A stretch of 64,000 bases of DNA from Strigops habroptila (lineage: Eukaryota; Chordata; Aves; Psittaciformes; Psittacidae). The notes under the pieces were generated by a model. It was not told the origin of the DNA, made no database searches, and was given only the letters and a program-made list of their open reading frames with translations. Shown piece after piece: positions 12,201 to 27,200 of the stretch (position 1 is its first letter; every line of letters begins with the position of its first letter). The position numbers were made by a program, and so were the translations under genes. Location: contig NC_044278.2 in the NCBI RefSeq assembly GCF_004027225.2, forward strand, positions 60,524,243-60,588,242, written 5' to 3'.

Positions 12201-15200
12201 GGTGACCAAGCACTGGCACAAGTTGCCCAGTGAGGCTGTGGAGTCTCCATCCTTGGAGATACTCGGAGCCTGGACATGGTTCTGGGCCACTGCTGGCTCT
12301 AGGTGGCCCTGCTTGAGTAGAAAGGTTGGGACCAAACGATCTTCAGAGGTCCCTTCCAACCTCAACAATTCTGTGATTCTGTTAGCACTTTTACATTGTA
12401 AGACTTCACTTCCTCTTTGCCCACACTCTCCAATCTGATTTAAATAGCCAACATAGTACTTGCCTTTCCTCACGACAATACACAGAAATAGGCCAATTTC
12501 TCTAACCAAATCTAGCAAATAGTTTATATGCCATGTTACCATGGGATTTTAGGGATGTAGAACTAAACCACCTCTCTGAGCAGAATGAAACAGATGAAGT
12601 TGTTTGTGAACAGACAACAATTATTCTATGTGACTGATGGGTTTGCTGCTGTGATTTTCAATTTCCTTCCCTGATCTGTGGATTCATAGACGTTTTCCAG
12701 AGGGGACAGTCTGCTATTAGAAACATCACATACAGCAGCTTCTGGACTGTATGCTTGAACTTGGCTTTTTCAGATCCCTCAGAAGCAGTTCTGGAATCTA
12801 CAGACTGAAAACCCTTGGCTAATCAGTATGTTTCATCTCATTAGGAAGCCACACTAGAAGACTAAGCATAGTCATTCATTTCCATTCTTGAGAGATCTGA
12901 TTTGCTACAGATACCAGAGCAGGAATGAAGAGAAAGCCACAGTGTTTTCTTCTCAGACACATACAAGAAAGGTGCTGACACTCTCGTGAGGTTTTTAGTG
13001 GTAGTTAGAGAAAAAAAGCCTGCATAATTACGAAGAACCACCTTGCTGAAGCATCCATATTTCAGCTAAGATGTAATGCAAGACATTGTCATTCATGTAT
13101 TTTACATTTCATTTATGTGTGTCCTTGTGCCAAAACAAAGATAAAAATGCATGAACATTATACAAAATGAGGGGTAATAGACTGCACAGATAGACAGAAA
13201 GAATGTATTCATTCTACTGTTCATGTATATTATACACACAATTGAGAGGATTTGGATTATCTTAGTAATATTTAATTATAAGACTGGGATACAATTAAAT
13301 GCCTTTGATAAAATCATTAAGAAATCCAAAGACCAATTACATATATTACAAAGATCAATCCATATATTACACACACTAATCAAGTAATAATCATCTAACG
13401 ACAATAAGTACTTCATCTGCTTTACCAGGAATTACTTATCATACTTACCAACAAGTTTTTTAATTAACTGAGCAAATTCTAAGATAGTGTGCTCTTCTGG
13501 GTTTCCCTAGAAATAGAAGGGATGTTCATTACAATAACAATTAAACAACTTAATTTCTGACATGATTCCAACAGGGTTATGTAAAACTGTGAAAAAGCTA
13601 AACATTATGCTTTATTCCTACTTTGATGAAAAATAAAAATTAACCTTGACAAGCTCCACACTCATTAGAAAAGCTGCCCTCCATTACATTTGCCTTGCTA
13701 ATTCAATGTACATAGGGGAGTGTCCAAAAAAAATCAGTCTGTAAAGAATGGGCAAATGCACTTCCATCACAGTAAAGGCATATACCACTCAGCAGCCCAC
13801 AAAACCACATCATCAGTTTGAAGTCTGGATTCAAGGGCTTTGCTGAGTCGAGGACAGATGATATAATGAAGTATGCTAAATTCTCAGTCCATTGAAAGTT
13901 AGGAAACCAAACTAATATAGCTGCAAACAATTGCTTCCACATTTCCTACAGCTTGTATATCAATATGTATAAGGGCTACTTGTTTGCCTATACAATTATT
14001 CCTTAACTTTTTTTCTAACCAACTTGCATGTGAACTCTAGATCAACATTTCAGAACAAAACACTAAATGAAAAGCTTCCTGTTTGCATTAGCTCACCTTC
14101 AGCAGACTCAGTTCCCTCCATCCCTAGCTTTCCTTGTTGTAAAACTCTTCCTTACTATATCTTGTTTGACTTCAAGCTGAATATTTAGATACATATAGAT
14201 TTAAACACTGAGTTTTCTGGAGACAAAACATGTGATGAGGTTTGAAAAATATCAGCATTTGGATGGAAGCACAGAAATGAACTCCTGGCCACAGTAAAAA
14301 AGGAAATCTACTGAACAACTGCCTTGCAGAGTTGAATATCTGATTTGGCAAGAGTTGGCATACACAGAAATGACCAAGCACATGCATCCTTTTTCTATTC
14401 TTGTATCCACTGCTGAGAATAAGGTGAGAGAACAAAAATCTTATTAGAAAACTTAAGTTCTAAGCAGCCTTAATCAATATTGGAAAATTATACCATTAAA
14501 TACTTTAGCATTTTCCTCTAATCAAGACTAGTATGAAGTGATTTCTAATTCTTTAGAGCAGAATAATCCTTCAGTGGTGTTTTTTTTCTTTTTTTTGTGG
14601 GCTTTTTTTTTGGAGGGGGGCATTTTTGGGGTTTTTTTTGGTTTTTCATTAAAACCAGTCTTCAATCAAAGAAATACAATTCTTGGTGTATTTTGCATGT
14701 CCCCCACATTCTTTTTTTTTTTTTTTTTTTAATTTATTGTAATTACATATACCTTTTGCTAAAACAAATGAAAAATCCTAGCAAATTTATCCTGTTCTTG
14801 GAACTATAAGACCGCAACATCTAGGGACTTATTCATAAAGAGAACACATGGAAGAATACATTATTCAATGGAAAGAACTTTTTTGCTCCATTTATTTCTT
14901 CTAGAAATCAGCATCAGTGACAAAGAGGGAAAGAGAGGTGATGTTGGCCACCACACAGTAAACACAGTAGAGTGGCGCTCTCACACTCACCAAGTTGACA
15001 GGACTGCTGACATTGCTGTTCATCAACGCCACCAACCCGTTCACAAGATCACTATAAAAAGGGAAGAACAGATTGAGGCAATTTTCACTTCCCTATAAAT
15101 AATCTTCTTGTCTAAAAAGAGAGCTGCCTCCTCATAGCTCCAGCAAAGCAGATCAGGCAGCAGTGTATACAGTGTATACTTCAATGGGTTCATGTTTTCT

Positions 15201-18200
15201 TGGCTGTTTGTTCCACATCCCTGTTGATATACTGAACTGGAGGTTAGTTTAAAAGGGTGATTATCATTGGGATACACTGTCTGTTGTTCATCTGAGCATA
15301 TCAAAGACTACTTAAAAAAAAAAAAAATCAAATTACCAAAACACAATTAAAACTTCTTCTTCCCTCCAGTGCCCAAGCATATCTAGAAGGCCCATTTCCA
15401 ATACATTTCAAACAGAACAAATTGTAGTAGAGAGGCACATGACACCCCCACCTGCTTTGCAGTTTGTTGTTTGAATTGTCTACTTGCTTTCACAAATTCT
15501 TAAACCAAGTTTGTTAAAAAACAGTATTTCACAGAAGCACAGAATGGTTTGGGTTGCAAAGGACCTTAAGCTCATCTAGTTCCAACGCCCCCCACCATGG
15601 GCAGGGACACCTCGCACCAGACCAGGTTGCTCAAGGTCCTATCCAACCTGCCCTTGAACACTGCCAGGGATGGAGCATTTGGTGTTACTCCCTCCAGCAA
15701 AATAACCTAAAGTTATTTTGGATTATCAGCAACAAACTTAGCAACTTGCCCCTGGACATACAAATCCAGATCCCTTTCATTATGACTTATAATCAGGAAC
15801 TGAGTGGCTACTTTGAACTGATGCGGTTTCCATAATGTCTATCACTGGCCGTTATTACTTTCAGCAGAGGGAAAGAACATTTTCAAGCAGAGAATCATTA
15901 AACCAACCCAGAAGCCTGGCATGGAAGTTTTAGCTAGCGTGACAAAACAGAAGATTCTGAGGAACACATTCACTTTTTCATAGTGAAAATACATTCTGGC
16001 ATTGCTAACACTGCAAATACTAGCTACAGCAATACCCCCTCAGCAGGTTCCTTTCCCAGGATGGGGACATGTGAATGTACAGTACACACACTGACCGCAG
16101 CATCCCCAAAGACACGAGGTGGCAGTATTGCATTAAAATGCAAGGAGCGACAAACTGTTCAGCATGAAAAACCTACCTACTTGCTGTCCCTTGATAGGAA
16201 GAACACATTAATATCTCAATTCAAAGTTCTAAACCAACTAATATTTTGTTTCTTGGTAGTTTTAAAAACTTCTGTGTCTCCCTTCTGAAAGTAAATCTAG
16301 CCTAAGAATGAACCAAATTTCTTTGACTAAAATGTACATGCATACAAAGTTGGCCAAGCTCAAAGAGCCATCAAGTGAAGTAAATATCAGACAGTACAAA
16401 CAAGGCTTACCTGACATACTGGAAAGCTCTTGTCTGAGTCCCAGGTCCATAGACCTGAAACCAGATGAAAATTAGAAAAGTTACATCAATATAGAAGTTC
16501 TCTGTAGCCCAATTACCTTTTCCACACCACTCTAGAGAAACGACCCAAGGAGAAACACAAGAGACACAAGCTCAATGTTACAGGAATGGAAAGAGATGTG
16601 CCTGCAGAGCCTTTGGCAAAGTATCAGTTCTTTGAAGGTCTTCCTCCTCTTGGACATGTCTCCAGCAAACATATCTGTAGGTATTTTATTAACCAGAACT
16701 CTACATGTAGGAAACATACTCAGGGATGTAGGACAGAGTGATGGTTTGTCCTCTTCTGGAACACTGGAAGAAGCTGCAGCATACACGCAGCCAGAAAAGA
16801 GAGCCAAATATTTAAAGCAAACCTCAGACTACTAAGATGTGGTTATGATTAGCAATTGCTATTTGCTCTTAATAACAGCTGACTTCAGAGACTACCAAAT
16901 ATTAGTGGTCTCTAAAAAAAAACATAGTCAAAAAAACCCAAAACACTGTAAGCATTTAAAGCAATCAGGGACGGGGGGGGTGAGGGTGGGGGGGGAACAT
17001 TTTGCTCTAAATATTATTATTTGGGGAAATGGGAGGTAGAATAATTTCTAAAGGATAAGACTCCCAAAGTCACCTCTACAGATTCACATCAAAATCTTAA
17101 GAGGGGAAAAAATAAAAAGTTTCTCAGGTTATATGCTGGCACTTTGGAGCAAGAAAGCTGCTGAAGTTCAGCTGAACATTAAAGTATACTTGCAGTGTAC
17201 GTAACGGTATCATATAACATTATTTTTTTTCACAGTTTAATTGCCTGCTGTATTAAAGTCCTTAGAATATGAATATTTAAAATTCTGAAGGCTATCAGTA
17301 GGCACATTTAAGTGGTAAAATCACTGAAGGTTAACTGGGGATGCACACATCATCAACCTGCTACAACAGAAAAACTTTTTGGAGGGAACAGGACAGAAAG
17401 CATGTTTGTCTTCCTACAGGACAGGAAAGACAAAACAATTGGTATACATGCCATCATTTGTCACTTGGTAAACCTGCTGCTCTCTGAGGCTGATTCAGAA
17501 TTAGTTGTTCACATTTTAGCAGGTAAGATCAGGGGTTTGAAAGTTTGCCCGGTAACTGATTCTGAGAGGAATATAACAGGACAGCACACTGACGGCCTGA
17601 TGGATTCCCAAAGCAAACAGGAAGCAGGTTTTATGTATGTATATAAAGCTTTCTGCTTGTTTTCTTTTAGCTTGTGGGATAAGTTTTACAGAACTAAGTC
17701 ATTTGTGCATGATTTCTGCGAAGTCATCCATGTGGCTACCCTTCCTATTTGCAGGCAATGGCTAGAAAATACAATGTAGTTTCCTCCTCCCACTTTCTCT
17801 TAATACCTCCCAATTTTTGTTAATAAATCCTTCCTTTACAATAATACAAAGCAAAAATGGTTGTGTTTGCATAGGCTAGAATATCTTCAAATTAAAGAGA
17901 TAGTTCAAATCAATGTAAATGGAGTAAATGGAGTAAATAATCACTTGAGAAAACAAAGAGATTGAATATATTCAGTTTCTAAAAAGGTCAACACTTGGTA
18001 TTCCTGTCAGCCAAATTCTGCGATGATACAAGGGTGAATTTTTTTTTTGTCTTAAGTACTGCTTATTGCTGATAATTCATTTTATTTGCCCTGGTTGGGC
18101 AAAATGTTCTATTTTATCCTCTATTACATTCTTGATAAAATTTAGAGAGCATGGCAATTACAAAAATAATAATAAAAAAAGCTCTCGATATTGCCTCCCA

Positions 18201-21200
18201 CAGAACAGCACTGACTCCAGACTTCTGTGAGTCTGGGTGCTTTCTAAAATCCATTTTCTTACACAGCACATGAGGACAGGATATAAAGACAAACAGTTCT
18301 TCATGTCACTGAATGGTCATTACTTACTGTTAGTGGTTCTCCCTGGAGAGCTTGTAGGATAAAATTGCTGACAACTCTACCATCATTCATATGCATTCGA
18401 GGACCAAAGGTATTGAATATTCTGGCAACCCTCACTTCAACTCCTTCCTGTAGGCAAAGAAAAGAGAATTGTTATTACCTTAATAAAAGTGCTTTTTGTC
18501 CTAAAACTGCAAATTAATTCTCCCTGTCCAAAAGCTTTCTTAAGAATCTCTTTTACAGCTTTAACAAGCGTTGTTTTCTCACCATGAAATACTTCTAAAA
18601 TCTCCTCAATGCTACCGGTTGTAGTAGTGCATACAGCAAGGTAATTTATACTGGTTCTCAGTATTTGCAATGCAAATTCTAAATCTGTGCGAGAACAGCT
18701 GACGATTTCAGCATATGCATTTTCTTCCAGCACAAACTTGAAGACTCTCCAACAGTACTCTTCCAACAACTTATTTCACCTGGGACTTACCTACGTATTT
18801 TGCACATAGTCTCACAATCACCAGACAGAGTATCAAGGTGGCACTTTCAAAGATTAGAAAAGTTGAACACTTCAGATAAATATCTTCGTGAATGCCATAA
18901 AATAAGGGGCTTTATGACCACTGCCACAATGTTTCTTAGCTCCTTGCTACATAGTAGGCTGTGTAAATGCGCACATTACAGTCCAGGTCTCTTCAATGGC
19001 TTAGCTTCTTTTTTACAAAGAAACATTTGTACCATTCCAGAAGTCCTTTCTGCAGGATATTTTGCAAATTTTCAAAGCAAAATGCAACAAATACGTGAAA
19101 TTGGAAACTGTCTGGACAAAACATTTTAACACTGAGAGACTGCAGACTGAAGTAATCACTCTAGGTATTTTCTGTTTATTGACACTCATTTGGACAAGTC
19201 ACAGTTCATGGTAAAGTCACAGTTCCTACAAGAAGGATGTTTGGTCTTTCTGTGCTGAAGCATGCACTTGGCTTTTAGTAAGTTCAGAGCAGTGTGGTAT
19301 GCTATGAACAGATAGATGGTACCATCTACAAGCGATAGCCACAAGGCAGGGAGGAAGGTGTCAACTGCAGCTCAGGCCTATACATCTTCATCATACTCTC
19401 TGGTCCTCCCCTCTCCCAGAAAGCACCATCTTTCTATCAGTTGCAGGAAACACTTTTTATCTGAAGCAAACTTTGTGCTTCTGATTCAACCGGAGCAATT
19501 GAAGTCACAAACACAATGTTCTGGAGTTGCAAACATTCAGTTATTCCTTTGGAGGATTCACAGAGCATCTTGTATTTTCAATGCCTTTTACTAAGGCATT
19601 TTACTAAGGCTTAGTAATGCTTGCCATTTTCCTGGATGACAAGAGTGTGTGTGTGTGGAAGAAGGGTACTGTTGGTACATCTGTGCCTGAACGCTGCAGC
19701 TCATGCACACTTTATTCAGGAGAGACCTGGAAACACATTTTTCTTCAAAATAAATGTACTTCACATACAAGAGAAACTTGCAGGAAAATATGTTCTTCTC
19801 TCTTGGGTCTCCAAGTGATTCAAATGAAATCCTCAAAGAAGGAGGATTCAAAATGAATCCTCAAAGAAGTTTTGTGAAAGCAGTATCATTAGCTTTTTAC
19901 AAATGAGAGAGTGAGGCAAAAGGCACATTTAACACTTTGGCTATTGGTGTTGAGAAATGGAAAACACCAAGTAGTATTGGTAAAGCCCAACATTTCCTAG
20001 TACAGAAAAGGCCAAATAACATCCAGTTCTGTTTAACTGCAGGTAAGGTTTCGGTTGTCACGATGAAATGTAGTTTATATCTGCAACTAAATTGTAAGCT
20101 AACAGTAACCAGAAAGGTAACTCTTGTGCCATAGGAAAAGCTATAGTCTTGGGTCTTTGTCACACAAGCAGCTTGCATCCACAACAGAGCCAAAAAAATA
20201 ACCTCACAACATCCACTTGGCCCTGCTGATAGCCCCTGGAAAGAGCAGAAGCCCCTTCCTGTGCAAAGTTCATCAGTTGCGAATATATTCTTTATTTCCT
20301 GTTAGCTAAAAAAGCACAGCGGTATAACATGTCAAACATAATTCCATCAGCATGTGGCAGAGCCATTCCCAATGCCTTCCATGTACCTGGAAATACATAC
20401 TCCGATAGAGTTGCTGCTTCTTTCCTTTTGCTCAGCACTCTATCTTAAAAAGGACACTGGCTTTTTCAGGGAGGGAATGTGTTTCATGTGGGTTTTCCAG
20501 ATATTGCCATTAATAACAAGTACAGAAAATGAGGCACTTGGAAGCTAGTACTCAAGATAAAAATAACTCATTAAACAATGCTGACGAAAAAGCCTCTCTT
20601 GTACTGCACAAGCTACAGCAGCAGCCTTGTTTTCCAGTACTGGCTGGAAACTAGCAAGGGATCTAGAAAAGAAAAACAACACATTCCCTACAGGCGCTTA
20701 TTCATAGCCACAGTGAATCCAGCATTCCTTCTCCCTTCTATTTTATTTCCCTTCCCCCACTGTAATGTTGTCTTTTAAAATGAGTAACTTGTTATTTATA
20801 GTGTCATCTAGCAAAGCTTTTCTCTGCATCCTACTGCTTTGAAAAATCTATTTTCTATGCAGCTGAATTTTCACTTGTGCCTGTGAAACTGGGATCTGTC
20901 TACTTAAAAAACAAAAACAAACTCTTCCACAGACAGATTTTGGAGACGGTAACTTGAAAACTGCCGTAAGTTTTCTTTCACCATTTCATGAACATCTCTT
21001 TTGAAGTGACCCTTTTTTCATGCTGATTAACTCTACTCCTTTTTGTATTAACTGCCTACAAATACTTATAGTACACTTTTACCTATGCCCTGTCATTCTG
21101 TATGATGTTAATTATAACAAGATGTTAATTATGACTGAACATCTTCACCATATTCTGACCAGTGAAGGCAGTTACTTCCCAGATTTGCAGCAGTAAGTCA

Positions 21201-24200
21201 TGTACAATATTTTATTTTATTGTAGAGAAAGGAGAAAAACGTCTTTGGCTCACATTTATACTGCCAGACAAAAGACAGCTTGAGAGTAATCCCTGACACT
21301 GAGATCAAAAGTGATCAACTGGCTTTTGTCCTCATGGTTTAAGACTATGTCTTCCTATAGCAGATTAATTGGAGCAATTCCTTGAGCAATCAAAAAAAGA
21401 GCCTGAGAGCAAGTTAATAAAATGCAGCATTGTGGGCTAGCAAAACACTTCAGCTCACTGTTATTTACCATATGGACATGTTCACAGAGACTGTACCTGT
21501 TAAGATGGAGAGAGAAGACAGAAAAGATGAAAGGAATACTTACAGAATATCTTACAGACATACCTCCTCTGAATAATACTCATACTATTCTACAGCTAGG
21601 AGAAGTCAAAAACTGGTATTAATTATCCAGTCTCTCCTGCAAAACAAACTTGTCCATGGTCTTCAGCATGATTCTCTGCCACTTAGTTCTAGAGGTCCCT
21701 GCTCCAGAAGTATCAAAGTATCAAGGATGCTATAACATCATCTTAATTAAAAAAGACATTTAAATTTTATGAGCCTTTTAAGAAAAGATATCTCCTCATG
21801 TTGTCCCAGAAAACAGACCAATACAGAATACAACTCAAATGTCAAGAGGTTCTTTTAACTGAAACAGCTCGAATATATGCTGCAGCTGTAATTCATAAGA
21901 ATATCAGGCAAGATTCTCTTGCTAATTAACCATGCATCTTTGTAAAGCCTATGAACAGCAAGAATGAATTAGATTGCCCTGCATAAAAAAATCAGGAAAG
22001 GGAAAGCTGCAATTTCTGTTCTACAGCAGACAACTGAGTTCAAAAAATCTGCCAGGGAAAGCCCAGATAGTTGCACGGATATCACCTTGACCTACTAAAA
22101 GTCTATCAATGTCTATCAAATTACTACGATTGTTGCTTGCATCCCTTGCTTGCTTAGTCACTCTTTTACTGACTCACACACTTTCCCATGTGTTTCAGAG
22201 ATCACCAACTAACTTGCAAAATTGTTCCCAAAACCCTGAATTGTAATCACATCAGAAGTACTAGCACAGTATTCACCAATATCCATCTGTGATGCGTTTA
22301 AGCTACAATACTTTACACTGAGGCTTGGTCCAAGGTACATACATACTACCTATTCTATTAGCAAAATAAGATTTTGGTTACTAATAGATTTTTAAAACTG
22401 TTTTGCAAAAACCATGATGCTGAGATCTGAATTTCATAAGCAGTAAAGCTCCTAAACAAGCTAGGAAGGACAAACACAATAATCTGACTCTTCTTTTGGC
22501 ATAATGCAGGTCCCTGAATACAAACAAGGTACACCTCCAGTACTCTTATCTTATGGCTGAAATATTACCATGCTTACAGTTCAACACTTCCCAACCAGAG
22601 AACCTACAACTTCTCTTTGAGGTCTTTTCATACCACTATTTATACCTCTCTGCTAAAAATATGTCCTATTTCTAACACTTGCCTCAGTTCACATACCTCT
22701 TGTATGTACTGTACATGGCCAATGTAAACAGCCACAGGCCTGTTCCACCAGCACACTGACTGTCTGTATTTGTTCAGTCCATGGCTTTGATAATCACTGC
22801 AATACAGTCTTCTAACCTTGTCTGGGGTTCAAGGTTATTTTGCAATTGTTAACAGCATAGAGTATATAGAAACAGTAAAGATACTAGAGCATTAGCAACA
22901 CCATTGTGGCTGAATACGGGTCAGAAGACCTGACACTTTTGTCCTGCTTTATTTTCATATAATCTGGAAAGTGCTGCTCCACTGCCAGAAAAAAAAGTCT
23001 CATATTATATCCATGCTATGTTTGTATCAGCAAGTTCTGACAACTCAGGTAAAACAATACTACTTAGAAACAGACACTTAAATAATGAAACTCCACTTAC
23101 GGAGGGACTCCTATTACTAATGACCCAATAAAATATCAGTTTGCATTTTTAGAATACTGTCTCAGTTACTGAGTGTTCTCCGCTTTTCACCTCAATTACT
23201 CCAACTGAATGTTACCAACAGGTAGCTTTGGAAAACTATGCTACTTCTGCATTTATACAGGACCAAACACAATGTTCTGGTTCGTGTGCAGAGCTCCTAC
23301 ACAGCAAAATAAATTTTGACAGCTCTAATAACTCATTAGAAAGTGTGCAGAACTATTAGTCCAATAAGCGCAGAGAATACATACCAGCAGGTTTTAGAAA
23401 ATGGCAGGACCACCAGAAGGGCTGTATGAGGGTAATTGGAACAAGCCAGTTTCAAAAGCTTAGCATTACTTAATTCCTCAGTTATTAGGATTTAACTTTA
23501 TTGAATGATGAGGAAGGATTTTTATCTGTGGTTTCTCTTTTCCAAAGTATAAAAGCCTATTTGTGACCCATGCAGTTACAATGGTTGAAAGCAGCACTGT
23601 TCCCCCTTTCAAAGTGGAGCCAGCTGATCAGGAAGATGAAAGCAACTAACCACAAGCAGTACTTGAAATTTTCAATGGAACTTCAAGATTTATTGTGAAT
23701 GTTAATATGAGTGTGTGACCTCAGAGTTTGCAGAGGAAAGGAACTGTGGATGACTCTTTTCTTTCTAAATTTCACTGACTTCATACATAACAACTCAGAT
23801 GGGACACTGGTTGTGGTGCTGCACTTCAAGGGTGTCAATGCCCTTTCAGTCAGCAGTGAGAGGGGATGCAGCATCTCAACTCTTACCTTACAGGCAGTGC
23901 CCATGGATGCTGACTGCCTGTAGCATCTTACAGACTCCCCTCTCCAACCTTTGCCTCACTAATATTCCTGGATGTGAAACTTCTCTGCATGGCTTCTAAA
24001 AAGCTAGAGGGTTCCATTACAGCTCTTATCACTACAATTTAGCTTTGGCCTGGTATGCATCCAACAATAATTACCATCTGTGTCATTAAAGGACTGTTGT
24101 CTAGGCTTTTGATCATTGCTCTGAGGAGATGCAATGCCTCCTCTTCTCCTCCTGTGCTGTCAAAACCACAAACAACTCAATTTCATTCTTCCACAAAAAA

Positions 24201-27200
24201 CATCAGTTCTGCAGCTTTTGTTATGCAAAGTGCTAGCAAACTTCATGTAACACCACCAAAAAAATAGTGCTGCATGCTTAAAAATACTCTATGTTGAATA
24301 TCAAAGAAAGAAAACAACAAGCAATGATTAGAGAATACAAGATAAACTCCTGCAAGACGTTAAAGCAAACTGCTTTATTTCAACATAGCTATTTGCTTTC
24401 TATCTTATTACTCAATATCTATCTCGTTATTCACTATTCAATGCCTTTTCAGTTGCAATTTCAACAACAGTTTTCATTACTCCTACATTTACATCAAGGC
24501 TTTTTATGATTACTGAAACCAACTCAATTTGCAAATTAAAGATTAGGGGGAAAGTACAAGTCAATATAAAACAGAAAATCACCCTCATATCGCAATTGCA
24601 ATGCACTTCTATATTTAACAAAATTCAGCATCAGTTTGCATGTGTTATTCTCTCACACTAATATAATATACTTCACCTCTAACATGTTAGAGGTTCTTAC
24701 CTCTTAAGATTTTTTGGCATCTTGAACCTTCACAGTCCTGGTTACAGAACATTCTATAATGCAGACCATAACGCTTGTCCACTAAAAGCAGGTTATAATT
24801 AACACTTGATTGTGATAGCTAGAGTCGCTTCTATATGCTTATCGCCAGTGGAATACTTAGTTGGAAGATCTAAGCTATTCTAAGGCAATTTGAAAACTAT
24901 CACTTGTACAGCTAAACCCATTTGCTACCATTGAAGCTTGCAGAGTCACACAGCTGATACGAAAAAAAGATGAAGAAAGTGGAAGGAAATGAACAATTTC
25001 CCTGCAACACTCCATGGTGACTTGAAGTGTCGCTTCAGCTCTGGAGAATTTCCTTACAGATCAATGGTATAAGAAAAGAAATTAAAACTAGTTCACGAAA
25101 CACCCTTTATACGCTAAGCATTTAAAATGCTGTGTATTTTTATTTATGACACACCTAAGCAAACATACCAGATCCCTACCATGAAGGAAGTGTCAGATTC
25201 TGACTAGTATTTAAATCAAGCAAGAGACGGAGGGTATATGAATATTCTGATTTCCAGGTAGCTCCATAATTCCAACCACAATTTTTTAAAAAGTTAAATG
25301 CATACCAAATGGCAACTCACGAACAAGGCACAAAATTCACACTGTAGAACTACATGCTGAAACTCCCGTCCTACCTTTTATTCTCTCCAGCCCACACACC
25401 CCATTTTCTCTGCCTATGTATGTCCAGGAAGACTTGCATTTGGAAAATGCTGTTCATTTTGGAAAATGGTGGTATTACCTTATCAAGTAAAACAGAAGTT
25501 CTATGGAGGAGGAAAGTTACTAGCTGTGCGATCATATCACATCTATAGCAAGTCACTCACATGCCTGTATATGAAGTTTATGCAAAAAAGTCCTTCAGGA
25601 GGACAGGGAAAGATAGGCAGAATAGTAATAACGATAAGAGTACTGAAAAGAGAAAGCAAACAGATTGACAAGCTGTTATTATAAGAGAGTTTCAAAACTA
25701 TACCTTGCATCTTGTTAAGGCATAGTTTTGCATTAAGTGGCAATGTTTTGCATTTGCATTAAGGCATTGAGTGAACTGAAAATGGCTTTCCAAGAGGGAG
25801 TGCTTAGCAAGCACTGAAAAAGAGATGAAGAGAAGGGAATTATGTAGAAATCTGAATCAGAGGATGCAACTTAGTTCCCAGATGAACAGGGCAAGAAATT
25901 AAAGCTGCCTGTGGCTTGAGAAAAATTTCAGAAGGAGGTACTTCCATTCACTTTAAGGAACATGCTCACCTACGCTCTCCCATGAGTTTACAGAGAGAGA
26001 GCTGTTCCCAGAAGCCTATAGCAAATATCCTCTCAAAACACACACTCAGGTGCCTCACATGGGATGAGGTGAACTTGTGTATGTGGTTTGAATTTATGAG
26101 CCGTGCTTTTCTTCAGCAAACATTTCACTCCCCACCTCTCCTTTCAAGCAGATGCTTCTATAGTACTAAATGCTACTAATGCCCTTGGACTCTTTGATAA
26201 GGAAGTACTGCTGGGCTTGTTTAAAGACAGCAGTGTAAAGAGGAGAGAAAGCCAAGAAATACTTCATTCATAGGGTCAAAATAAGTGAAGGAAACAATGT
26301 TGCCAGCATAAAAGAGAGCACTAGAAAGGTCTTGGTCAGAACAAGCTACTGAGGAATTCTAACAACTGTGAATAAAGAGGCTTCTTTGACTAGGTTCAAG
26401 AACTGTTCTGATTCAAACAGCCTGCCCGGAAATATAATATAGAATTCAATTTTTATTTTACATTTTTTTGGGAACATGATTAGGTATTTAAGGTATCTAA
26501 CAATGTGTGTGATGATCAAAATAAGTTATTGACTTATTGAAGTAAGTTATTGACTATGGGGCTACGACACTGTACTAATTTGTCAGAGCCCTGGGTAACA
26601 CAGTCTAGGGTGAGGCATCCCTGCCCATGGCAGGGAGGTTGGAACTAGATGATCTTAAGGTCCTTTCCAACCCTAAGTATTCTATGATTCTATGAAATCT
26701 TTTGAAGAAATGACCAAAAAAAAAAAAAAAAAAAAATGCAGAGATAAGTTTGCTTGTTTCTTCTTTTTATTGAAGCTGAGAAGATTCTGGAAATATTTTA
26801 GCCTGAAATTAATGTAAATCCAATTGGTTTGGGCTAGGTCGCTCCTATCTGAAAGTCCTCTTAAAAGCATAATACTTATTTTCACAGGAGAAGTCAGACC
26901 TTTCCACTAGCAAAACATAATGTTTCCTCCATTAATATGAGTGTATCATCTAAACTCTAAAAAAACCTCCACCTCAACAGTGTTTCAGAATACATACGAA
27001 TGTGGGACACACTTTGGCAAACTTCACTAACCAATAATGAAGTACAAGAAATATCTCATAGAGCTGCCCCTAAGACAGACAGCTCATTTACATCATGAGT
27101 TTTCACTTAATGTATGTGTGCACTACAGTTCCACCTTACAAACCTTTACTGTCCTCTGTAAATCCTGCATAAAATTTATGGGAGAGTATCATGACTCATC

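Noticed and set aside
17312..17779. 155-codon plus-strand open frame inside a UXS1 intron
   Set aside because: No motif, signal peptide or family resemblance; length is within chance expectation for a 64-kb AT-rich window.
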